In this document: one piece after another, positions 1 through 5,380 of the stretch | Layout of the letters: each line of letters starts with the position of its first letter | Numbering within the stretch: position 1 is the stretch's first letter | Source of the DNA: a virus | Strand: one strand, 5' to 3' | IMG/VR virus record: IMGVR_UViG_3300005253_000539 | Location: 1-26,427 of that record | Length of the DNA stretch: 26,427 bases | The notes under the pieces: model-generated | Told to the model about the DNA's origin: nothing | Database searches by the model: none | What the model saw: the letters and a program-made list of their open reading frames with translations, nothing else | Position numbers and translations under genes: made by a program

Positions 1-449
1 GGGAGGGACATAACTTTTCGTGCGGTTTCACATCCAGGAGAATGACTACTACGAGTTCCACACCAACAAGCCTTTTCAGGCTCACCGGGAGGGCCGAAGC
101 GGTGTAACTCAGTTAGTGCGCGGCGAGCTTCGTCCAGTTCCGTCGCGAGGGCATCACGCTCTGCCCGTGTTACTTTTCTCCATTTCTTTACATTAGCTTT
201 CATCCTTTCAAAGGTACGCTCTGCTTGTAATTTGTCTGCCCACGCGCATATCAAAGCATGGGTTGCACACTCAAAATCGGGAGTTTCTATCCCCATTTTA
301 ACTTTTATTGTGTGCTCAACTGCCGCATCCCAATTTTTAGCTTTTTCCTCCAAAACCTCGGCGCGGGCTTTCCAGTCAATTTTTCCGACTGGTCTCTGTG
401 TAACCTCTATGCCGGTTGTGTCGTGGGTTTGTTTTAATGTGTTGCTCAT
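1..449 (-). CDS. Small modular phage protein (Ea22-like style), cut by left edge
   Basis: The reading frame is open from ATG at 449 to the window edge (149 codons, no stop seen), so the C-terminus is missing. The N-terminal part carries a charged helical segment with the motif DWKARAEVLEEK, followed by RAERDALATELDEARRALTEL, and then a cysteine-containing stretch with CWCG and a later Cys that may bind metal. The start overlaps the stop of the upstream gene as ATGA, which suggests translational coupling. The KARAE helix and the ALATELD segment recur in neighbouring genes. Arrays like this resemble the Ead/Ea22-like early proteins of lambdoid phages; that assignment is inference from style, and the function is unknown. 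Confidence 0.7.
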   Translation of the reverse strand, partial: MSNTLKQTHDTTGIEVTQRPVGKIDWKARAEVLEEKAKNWDAAVEHTIKVKMGIETPDFECATHALICAWADKLQAERTFERMKANVKKWRKVTRAERDALATELDEARRALTELHRFGPPGEPEKACWCGTRSSHSPGCETARKVMSL

Positions 450-1018
450 CTCCCCTCCTTTAGTTTTGCCACAATCTTCCTGCCCAGGTCGCCGGGTGGA
501 AGGAAGCGTGGGCAGTATTCAGCATGATCGTTTAACAGGCCCAAGCCGCAGTAAGCACAAAAATGCTTTCCGGGACCAAACAGTTTCTCATCTGCGGGCG
601 TAATTGACACGAACTTATCAAGCACCGCATCCAGTTCCGTCGCGAGGGCCTCGCGCTTATTAAGCAGCTCAAATACAAGCCCAAGAACATCGTTTCCACC
701 TGCCCCTGGCAATTTTTTTACCAGCGTCGTCTTTATAAAAGACAACTTTTCCTCAGCAGCCTTGGCGCGGGCTTTCAATCTGCTGATCTGGTAATCCCGC
801 ACAACGAGAAGCAGCCCTTTCTTCACAGCATCAGCGGCAGCAGAAGCTCCTTTCTCGTTGCCGTATTCAATGATTGCATCTGCCATAATTTCTTCATCCG
901 ATTTGGCTAGAATGGCGTCAGCTTCGGCGTCCAATGTGGGTTTTGAGCTTTGGTATGTCCTATGCCGCCGCCTGAGACTTGGCGCGCCTAAAGACCTGCT
1001 GCGGTGAGTTCCTCTCAT
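446..1018 (-). CDS. Modular early protein with C-terminal zinc knuckle
   Basis: A 190-residue protein. The chosen ATG at 1018 overlaps the preceding stop as ATGA and has a CGGAGG ribosome-binding site seven bases upstream; the open frame extends further upstream but only over another gene. Residues 80-93 form a helix with KARAKAAEEKL, residues 122-133 carry REALATELDAVL, and residues 153-170 hold a probable zinc knuckle (C154, C157, H165, C169). Both helical modules recur in neighbouring genes, and the DNA encoding ALATELD is almost identical in three of them. It resembles Ea22-like phage accessory proteins, but no precise function can be given. The first 25 residues are Arg-rich and could be a mis-assigned extension. 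Confidence 0.7.
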   Translation of the reverse strand: MRGTHRSRSLGAPSLRRRHRTYQSSKPTLDAEADAILAKSDEEIMADAIIEYGNEKGASAAADAVKKGLLLVVRDYQISRLKARAKAAEEKLSFIKTTLVKKLPGAGGNDVLGLVFELLNKREALATELDAVLDKFVSITPADEKLFGPGKHFCAYCGLGLLNDHAEYCPRFLPPGDLGRKIVAKLKEGR

Positions 1019-1308
1019 TCTCCATCCTCCGTCGGTTTTGCCACGGCGGTTTTTGCTGCTTCTCTCTGCTCGACTGAAATTGTGACACCACTGTTGCCAG
1101 CTTCCTGAACAAACCAAGGGTTTGCTCCCCTTGCCGACATTGCCAATCCCCACTTTGCAGCAGGCAGCAGGTCTTGACAGAGTTTCTCCGCAACCTTGGC
1201 GCGGGCTTGCCAGTCATCCCGTTCCTTGGCTACAGCTTCAGCAGCTTTGATACGGACCTGTCTTGTATTATGTAGTCGTTCTGCTTCGTTTTCCGCTTGG
1301 ACGTCCAT
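1015..1308 (-). CDS. Small helical phage accessory protein
   Basis: A 97-residue protein, almost entirely charged helix at the N-terminus (RIKAAEAVAKERDDWQARAKVAEKL). It shares the DW(K/Q)ARA(K/E) module with the two genes downstream. Its ATG at 1308 overlaps the upstream stop as TAATG, and its own TGA overlaps the next start as ATGA. It sits mid-way in a chain of coupled small genes. There is no catalytic motif or membrane segment. It is probably a member of the same Ea22-like accessory family; function is unknown. Confidence 0.7.
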   Translation of the reverse strand: MDVQAENEAERLHNTRQVRIKAAEAVAKERDDWQARAKVAEKLCQDLLPAAKWGLAMSARGANPWFVQEAGNSGVTISVEQREAAKTAVAKPTEDGE

Positions 1309-1628
1309 TAGTTTTCCTCCAGTTCCGTCGCGAGGGCATCACGCTTCAATCCGTTGTCAATCTTCTCGCGCAGATTTTCTCCGCATTTGCGAGCAGTTTC
1401 CATCAAATCAAGACCACGCGCAGTAATCTCATACCAACGGAAACCCTCTCGCTGGCCTGGCCCGTTGGATTCATAATCTCGCCTTGATTCAAGAATCCCG
1501 GCTCGAACCATTTTCCGTAATACGGGCTTCGCATCCGGGAACTTGGTCAATATTGAGTAGTCCTTTAAGCGGTTTCCTGTGTTATTTTCAAACCTAATAT
1601 ATTCCAGTATGTCATTCTGCGATACCAT
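1308..1628 (-). CDS. Winged-helix-like DNA-binding protein
   Basis: A 106-residue protein. The start is taken at ATG 1628, because GAGGAAGG lies eight bases upstream of it but only two bases before a GTG at 1634. The N-terminal ~85 residues read like a winged helix: an initial helix, a helix-turn-helix-like stretch DAKPVLRKMVRAGILESRR, then a wing with RWYEITARGLDLM, as in PadR/MarR-type folds. The last residues KRDALATELEEN are encoded by a 28-base sequence identical to one inside the left-edge gene, so the tail looks like an acquired module. It overlaps the upstream gene by 17 bases. A regulatory role is inferred from the fold only. Confidence 0.6.
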   Translation of the reverse strand: MVSQNDILEYIRFENNTGNRLKDYSILTKFPDAKPVLRKMVRAGILESRRDYESNGPGQREGFRWYEITARGLDLMETARKCGENLREKIDNGLKRDALATELEEN

Positions 1629-1968
1629 CCCCACCCCCTTCCTCTTCGGCTTTGATAACGGCGTCTATGGCTTGGCGGATTGTCGCTCCAGTGTAAACTT
1701 TCCGAGCTTTAGAAATTCTAAATGCCCCATACCCATCAACCCACAAGCGAATTAAGCCTCCGTTCAAATCTAACCAATCCATCCGCTCGGGATCCTTCTC
1801 CGCTGCCTCCGCCCTCTCTAGGAGGTATTGAATATCCTCCAGCATAAGCGTAGGGCTATTGCTTGCTGCTCCTGTCCACCCCAGGAGGTTATATTGGCTG
1901 TTCGAGAGTCGCTCCCGGATTGTCGCCAGGTGCGCGCTGTCGGTGATCTCTGCATCGCGCTCAGGCAT
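1612..1968 (-). CDS. Conserved phage hypothetical protein (RxDWL...TIRQAID type)
   Basis: A 118-residue protein. The start is ATG 1968, which overlaps the upstream stop as TGATG; a GTG one codon earlier is less likely. The N-terminus is a helix, followed by ERAEAAEKDPERMDWLDLNGG and ending in KVYTGATIRQAIDAVIKAEEE. The pattern of a DWL/WL element followed by a closing T(L/I)RxAID helix is frequent in small phage early proteins, often attached to Ea22-like modules. There is no enzymatic motif. Function is unknown; it is part of the coupled accessory operon. Confidence 0.65.
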   Translation of the reverse strand: MPERDAEITDSAHLATIRERLSNSQYNLLGWTGAASNSPTLMLEDIQYLLERAEAAEKDPERMDWLDLNGGLIRLWVDGYGAFRISKARKVYTGATIRQAIDAVIKAEEEGGGDGIAE

Positions 1969-2201
1969 CACAGCCCCATTCCGTAGATGCGCTTGATTCC
2001 CGTGCAGCCTTTTTCCAGGAGATAGGCCGCGGCCTGCTGCATGGTGTGGTTAAAGGTCGGAGGTTCTCCGGCAACCATAACCATGGCAATCCAGTATGAG
2101 TCTCCTGGCCTCTGTGAACTGACAACACGGAATGCATAACCCCTAGGATGGGTCTGGTCAAGCTCTGCATTAAGTTCCAATATCCGCCGTTTCTTCTCCA
2201 T
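1968..2201 (-). CDS. Small hypothetical phage protein
   Basis: A 77-residue protein starting at ATG 2201, which overlaps the previous stop as TGATG. A GTG one codon upstream is in frame but would lengthen the overlap. The sequence is a short helix (EKKRRILELNAELDQ) followed by a beta-rich middle and a helix NHTMQQAAAYLLEKGCTGIKRIYGMGL. I do not recognise the family. The tight coupling on both sides argues that it is a real gene of the accessory operon. Confidence 0.6.
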   Translation of the reverse strand: MEKKRRILELNAELDQTHPRGYAFRVVSSQRPGDSYWIAMVMVAGEPPTFNHTMQQAAAYLLEKGCTGIKRIYGMGL

Positions 2202-2467
2202 CACCCGCTCCCTTCCTGGTCTGCGCCTTGGCTGTGCGTGACTATTTTTTCCAATTCTCGCAGAGGCTGCATGTCCATAAGCGCACGACGCATGGAAATT
2301 TCCATCAATAGTGATTCGTAAAACCTCGCAATCGGATTGTGCTTTTGCAAAAACAGCATGCCGGTGACTTCTATTAAACGGTCAAGATCGGTGCCCTTGG
2401 TGGTCATCAAATCACGGAGCTTATTGTATTCGGCTTCGTAGTCGATATTTAGTTTTTCAAAGCTCAT
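2201..2467 (-). CDS. Small helical hypothetical protein
   Basis: An 88-residue protein. The start is placed at ATG 2467, two bases after the stop of the DUF5131 gene; the longer open frame to 2572 lies over that gene and is compositionally unlike a protein. It is mostly helical (EAEYNKLRDLMTTKGTDLDRLIEVTGMLFLQKHN and onward), with no cysteine, membrane segment or known motif. Its TGA overlaps the next start. Function is unknown. Confidence 0.6.
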   Translation of the reverse strand: MSFEKLNIDYEAEYNKLRDLMTTKGTDLDRLIEVTGMLFLQKHNPIARFYESLLMEISMRRALMDMQPLRELEKIVTHSQGADQEGSG

Positions 2468-2469
2468 AA

Positions 2470-3573
2470 TTAGCCCGTGACAGGCATCCCGTTGTGCTCG
2501 CGCCCGTCCAGCAGGCGGCCAGCGGCTTTCGGCATCTCCCTCACTCGTAAATCTTCCGGCCACTCGTCCCAATTGCCGCCCTTATGATCCTCTAAAGCCA
2601 CGCTCCGCGCCCAATCGCCATGACCGCACGGCTTCCTGGCCATGCAGAGCGGGCGACCGTTCGGCTTTTTGTAGTGCGGATTCGCCCCGAGCTGCTTCAC
2701 AAAGACTGCAACTCCGGCATCACGGCACTGCCGCACTACGCTGCGGATGTTCTCAATTTCACAGACCCTTGCCCCCGGCCCTGATTCTCCACCAGCGATT
2801 ATCCAGTCGAGACGTTCTTTTGAGCACGGATCGTTGATCGCCGCCACATCCCCCCCAATCATATCAGCGAGTTTACCGGCCAGACGTGGGCCGTCGAGAA
2901 ACAGTGCAAAATCCACCGGCCCCAGGGCAGGCTCATAAGAGACAAAGCGCACCGCCGCAGGGGTGTTCAGCAGGTGCGGGATGCGCTCGTCCGCCGTGGC
3001 CTGATCTTCCACGCTCACGCCGAGCCACACGTTGGGGATCGGCCATTTGAAAGCGCCGTTTTTCACGCTCTGCTCAAGCCGCTCGAATTGGCGCGGGAAG
3101 TTTCGCCATGCAATCCTGTCAGCGACATTTAAAACATGATTCTTTGTCGGACATTCAATCCCTCGGGGCGCAACGCCGGTACCACTAAAATACTCCGCCA
3201 TCCGCTCCGGGCGCTTGGTCAGAATCTGAAAGGTGTGCTGGGGGCAGAGCGCCATCACCGCGAATACCTGATCTATGAACTCGTCCGGCACCCCCTCGTG
3301 GAAGAGGTCGGACATGCTGTTCACAAAATACGTGGTGGGCTTCTTTTCATCCAAGGGCTTGGAAAGCCGATCCGGGATGCAGCGAATCTTGCCCGTCCAT
3401 TGCACCTTGCCGCCGACCTTCTTGGTCAACCCCTCGTAGTTCGCCACCTGCTTGGGGTGGTGGGCCTGCCTCCAGGAATCCCGCAGGGCGTAACAATTCT
3501 CACACCCCGCGCTGACCTTGGAGCATCCCAGCACCGGATTCCACGTCTCGCCCGTCCACTCGATCTTGCTCAT
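2470..3573 (-). CDS. DUF5131 / phage Gp37-Gp68 family three-cysteine protein
   Basis: A 367-residue protein with the hallmarks of the phage Gp37/Gp68 (DUF5131) family. These are the N-terminal IEWTGETWNPVLGC opening, a cysteine triad C17/C24/C27 (Cx6CxxCYA), YFVNSMSDLFHEGVP, FQILTKRPERM, VWLGVSVEDQ, and the C-terminal WIIAGGESGPGAR followed by GVAVFVKQLG. The family is related to radical-SAM-like iron-sulfur proteins, and the three cysteines are the likely cluster ligands. Its substrate is not known; nucleic-acid or small-molecule modification is speculation. It begins just after a repeated AAAGGAGCCAGG leader that supplies its ribosome-binding site. Length and motif order look complete. Confidence 0.9.
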   Translation of the reverse strand: MSKIEWTGETWNPVLGCSKVSAGCENCYALRDSWRQAHHPKQVANYEGLTKKVGGKVQWTGKIRCIPDRLSKPLDEKKPTTYFVNSMSDLFHEGVPDEFIDQVFAVMALCPQHTFQILTKRPERMAEYFSGTGVAPRGIECPTKNHVLNVADRIAWRNFPRQFERLEQSVKNGAFKWPIPNVWLGVSVEDQATADERIPHLLNTPAAVRFVSYEPALGPVDFALFLDGPRLAGKLADMIGGDVAAINDPCSKERLDWIIAGGESGPGARVCEIENIRSVVRQCRDAGVAVFVKQLGANPHYKKPNGRPLCMARKPCGHGDWARSVALEDHKGGNWDEWPEDLRVREMPKAAGRLLDGREHNGMPVTG

Positions 3574-3575
3574 TC

Positions 3576-3621
3576 CCTGGCTCCTTTGCTTAAATTCCCA
3601 GCGTCTCCTGCACCACCCGTG
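3576..3621 (-). pseudogene. Relic of a Dam-methylase 3' end plus leader
   Basis: Forty-six bases match 4363-4408 with four mismatches. In the matching frame both copies encode RVVQ(E/D)xLGI followed by TAA, which is the C-terminus of the adenine methylase gene at 4377-4859. Here only about ten codons survive, preceded at once by an in-frame stop. The copy ends in the AAAGGAGCCAGG element that serves as ribosome-binding site for the DUF5131 gene. It looks like a recombination scar left when a methylase-adjacent segment was replaced. Confidence 0.6.
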
Positions 3622-3636
3622 GTTATTGATTAGGGC

Positions 3637-3649
3637 AGTTACCGTAACT
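3637..3649. repeat. Short inverted repeat at the end of the fused accessory gene
   Basis: The sequence is a 13-base palindrome with six-base arms (AGTTAC / GTAACT) around one central base. It overlaps the stop codon of the gene ending at 3648. It could be a protein-binding site or chance; nothing else supports a role. Confidence 0.3.
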
Positions 3650-4241
3650 AACGTTTATCTGATTGGTGCCCCACAAAGACCCCATCTGTGAATTTTAGAA
3701 TATAATCTGCATATTCCTTTTCGCCTCCACCGACTATTTTACCCCCAATATGTACGAGGCCATGATAATTCATGTCCTCATCTTCAGTGTGAATTATTTC
3801 CCCATCATCATACGTGTGTTTTATAAAAATGAGTCGGCCATGTTTGTTGACGATATAAGTCTCCAGGTATGGAAAAGGAAAAGTCTTGGTTTGCCATTCT
3901 TCTACTATCGGCATACCCGATGGCTGTTCTTCAAACTTCAAACGGTCAAACATGCTCATTCCCTGGCTCCTTGCTTGCGGTCGATGTATTTCTGCCAGCA
4001 AATTACGGGTTAAATCCTTCCGCACAGATTCATGCTCACAGCAGGTAAGTAACTTTCTGCCGAGGCGGCGCAACACATCGTTAGGCTTGTAGAGCGGGTT
4101 GCCATTCAACGCGCCCACTATTTGCAACGCCAATCCAAACGCATCATCCCCGCGAATGAAAAGACCGGCCCAATCATCACCGAAGCGCACAGGGCCGGTC
4201 TCCACCCGGTCGTCTTGCTGCGGCAGTTCTCGAATTTCCAT
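3648..4241 (-). CDS. Two-part phage accessory protein (probable in-frame fusion)
   Basis: A 197-residue frame starting at ATG 4241, eight bases after AAGGAG in a repeated leader. Residues 1-88 form one unit (DDWAGLFIRGDDAFGLALQIVGAL, a pattern seen in small phage proteins). Residues 95-197 form a second beta-rich unit beginning MSMFDRLKFEEQP, with WQTKTFPFPYLETYIVNKHGRLIF and an acidic middle, resembling stand-alone phage proteins that begin MS(M/L)FD. Between them (3962-3975) lies another copy of the leader carrying a one-base deletion, which keeps the frame open. The second unit may also be translated on its own from ATG 3959. Function is unknown for both parts. Confidence 0.6.
   Translation of the reverse strand: MEIRELPQQDDRVETGPVRFGDDWAGLFIRGDDAFGLALQIVGALNGNPLYKPNDVLRRLGRKLLTCCEHESVRKDLTRNLLAEIHRPQARSQGMSMFDRLKFEEQPSGMPIVEEWQTKTFPFPYLETYIVNKHGRLIFIKHTYDDGEIIHTEDEDMNYHGLVHIGGKIVGGGEKEYADYILKFTDGVFVGHQSDKR
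3962..3975 (-). promoter_or_regulatory. Internal ribosome-binding site (leader copy with one-base deletion)
   Basis: The minus strand reads AGCAAGGAGCCAGG, followed by GAATG at 3959. It matches the leaders at 3576-3590, 4244-4258 and 4363-4377 except for one missing A. The Shine-Dalgarno core AAGGAG is correctly spaced for the ATG at 3959. It therefore probably marks an originally separate downstream gene (3648-3959, 103 residues). Confidence 0.55.
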
Positions 4242-4243
4242 TT

Positions 4244-4258
4244 CCTGGCTCCTTTGCT
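4244..4258 (-). promoter_or_regulatory. Repeated translation leader copy
   Basis: One of four copies of AGCAAAGGAGCCAGG in the accessory region. It places AAGGAG eight bases before the ATG at 4241. The identical sequence before unrelated genes suggests a shared translation-initiation module that can also act as a recombination joint. Confidence 0.6.
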
Positions 4259-4376
4259 GCAATACTATTGCTGGAAGTTAGGGGGATAGGTTGACGCTTT
4301 TCACCGCCCCAACCAAACCCTGTAGATAATTTCGGGTTATCCGCCCAACAGCCTCTATATTTCCTGGCTCCTTTGC
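4259..4376 (-). other. Gene-free gap with an orphan leader
   Basis: About 118 bases between the methylase stop and the next gene's leader. It begins with a complete leader copy (4363-4377), but the expected start codon is replaced by ATATAG, and no frame longer than a few codons follows. It is probably the remains of a lost gene. Confidence 0.5.
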
Positions 4377-4859
4377 TTAAATCCCCAGCGGATCCTGGAC
4401 CACCCGTGCGCCGTTCAGGGTGCCGTTCTTTCGGAAGATCACCACCACACTCGGAAATGGGGCGTTGTGTTTGGATCTACCAAATTTCAAGCGCCCTTTG
4501 ATGAACCGGATATCTGCCGCGCTGGCACAGTGATCGTGCCACCAGCGGGTATCCGTCCGTGCCGGTAGCAAGCAAACAACAACTTCCGCGTTGGTTTCAG
4601 CTTCACGCCTGGCCTTTTCTACCCATGCGCCTATTGCCCTGCCATAGGGTGGATTCATAAACACCCGTCCGGGCCAAGGTTGCGCCAAGCCATCCTCCTG
4701 CAAAGTGAAGCACCGAGGCGTTTTTGCGTTTTCCAGCGTGCAACACGGGTCAAGGGTAAAATTGAATTCCTTATGCAGTTCCATGAAAACATCCGCTGGC
4801 GTTTCCCATTCATCGGATTGCGATGATGTGTGTACTTCGCTCCAGGTCACTGTACGCAC
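4377..4859 (-). CDS. dam: Phage DNA N-6-adenine methyltransferase (Dam-type)
   Basis: A 160-residue protein of the phage DNA N-6-adenine methyltransferase family. It carries DEWETP at residues 16-21, FTLDPCCTLENAKTPRCFTLQEDGL (the substrate/cofactor side), the catalytic NPPYGR at 69-74 (a DPPY-type motif IV), and VVVCLLPARTDTRWWHD, all in family order. It transfers a methyl group from SAM to adenine in DNA, typically to mask phage DNA from restriction; this role is known for the family and inferred here. The start is GTG 4859 (or GTG 4850); both lie inside the 3' end of a truncated second methyltransferase, from which it may borrow translation. Its last codons and trailer are duplicated near 3576-3621. 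Confidence 0.88.
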   Translation of the reverse strand: MRTVTWSEVHTSSQSDEWETPADVFMELHKEFNFTLDPCCTLENAKTPRCFTLQEDGLAQPWPGRVFMNPPYGRAIGAWVEKARREAETNAEVVVCLLPARTDTRWWHDHCASAADIRFIKGRLKFGRSKHNAPFPSVVVIFRKNGTLNGARVVQDPLGI

Positions 4860-5023
4860 CCGTCCGGCAGCGTTTTCAGCACCTCCAGCGCATCGCCCTG
4901 GATTATCTGGCCTGTGGGGAGGGTCATGTTACCATCCCCGCGATCCGCCCCATTCGATACACCCAGGCAGGCCATACAACACGCCACCGGCCCCGGATGC
5001 GGAAAAAGATTGGCTTGGCCCAT
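4847..5023 (-). pseudogene. Truncated N-terminus of a second DNA methyltransferase
   Basis: A 58-codon frame from ATG 5023 to TGA 4847. Its second half (internal ATG 4927) reads MTLPTGQIIQGDALEVLKTL and then PDGCVQ. That is the N-terminal SAM-binding start of beta-type site-specific DNA methyltransferases, which normally runs on into TSPPYW. Here the frame stops before any catalytic motif, exactly where the Dam-type gene begins, so the rest has been deleted. The upstream half contains a Cys cluster (ACCMAC). A competing 36-residue frame, 4924-5034, has an excellent AAGGAGG site and ends ATGA on the internal ATG 4927, but it is Arg/Trp-rich and may only drive coupling. Confidence 0.6.
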
Positions 5024-5026
5024 GTG

Positions 5027-5299
5027 CTATTCATTGATCCTCCTTACCAATGGTGCGACGTTTTTCCCCAAAGCGTTTTTTACTGATTGGACTATGCCTC
5101 GGCGCGGAATCGCCTTTTCCTCTGGTTTATATTCGAGAAGAATTCGCAAGGTTCTCGTTTGCGGTTCGTAAGAGCCGGATCGCCAGCGATGCCAGGTGCT
5201 ATCAGCCACGCCAGCGGCCCGGCATAATTCAAGCGGAGTCATTCCCAGCGAGGCGGCGTGATCTCTGACTTCCTGCAATAATTCTGCTTGTGATTTCAT
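5027..5299 (-). CDS. XRE-family helix-turn-helix regulator
   Basis: A 90-residue protein. Residues 5-50 form a Cro/CI-type helix-turn-helix: LLQEVRDHAASLGMTPLELCRAAGVADSTWHRWRSG, followed by EPQTRTLRILLEY. ATG 5299 is preceded by AAAGGT five bases upstream. It is the first gene of the leftward accessory operon and lies next to the divergent control region with repeated motifs, the usual place for a phage repressor or Cro-like switch protein. The C-terminal 40 residues are basic, and no peptidase or oligomerisation domain is visible, so it is Cro-sized rather than CI-sized. The binding site is inferred. Confidence 0.85.
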   Translation of the reverse strand: MKSQAELLQEVRDHAASLGMTPLELCRAAGVADSTWHRWRSGSYEPQTRTLRILLEYKPEEKAIPRRGIVQSVKNALGKNVAPLVRRINE

Positions 5300-5314
5300 G
5301 TTACCTTTTGTTGC

Positions 5315-5343
5315 ATTTATGCTTGCTTTTTACTTTCCATGCA
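5315..5343 (-). promoter_or_regulatory. Putative leftward promoter
   Basis: The minus strand shows TTGCAT (5343-5338), 17 bases, then CATAAA (5321-5316), upstream of the XRE gene start at 5299. The match to consensus is moderate. A better -35-like TTGACA lies at 5360-5355 but has no good -10 at the right distance. Confidence 0.4.
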
Positions 5344-5351
5344 ATTATGCT
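5323..5351 (+). promoter_or_regulatory. Putative rightward promoter
   Basis: TTGCTT (5323-5328), a 17-base spacer, then TATGCT (5346-5351), about 30 bases before the start of the nuclease gene. It overlaps the leftward promoter-like element and both direct repeats, so one regulator could switch both directions. An alternative is TTGTCA-16-TATAAA, directly abutting the start codon. Confidence 0.4.
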
Positions 5352-5380
5352 TGTTGTCAAGCAGAAACGCAAGGGTATAA

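Larger units (their letters stand above)
5312..5355. repeat. Direct repeats (candidate operators)
   Basis: TGCATTTATGCTTG begins at 5312 and TGCAATTATGCTTG at 5340, 28 bases apart and differing at one position. The second copy runs into a perfect six-base inverted repeat, TGCTTG/CAAGCA, at 5348-5363. Both copies overlap the promoter-like elements of both strands. They are the best candidates for binding sites of the neighbouring XRE protein. Confidence 0.55.

Noticed and set aside
133-1345. Repeats considered as a CRISPR array
   Set aside because: Only three copies with spacings of hundreds of bases, all inside coding frames; no regular spacers or cas operon. The Cas4-like nuclease is a phage recombination enzyme by context.
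3136-3633. A 165-codon plus-strand open frame
   Set aside because: It is antisense to the well-recognised DUF5131 gene.
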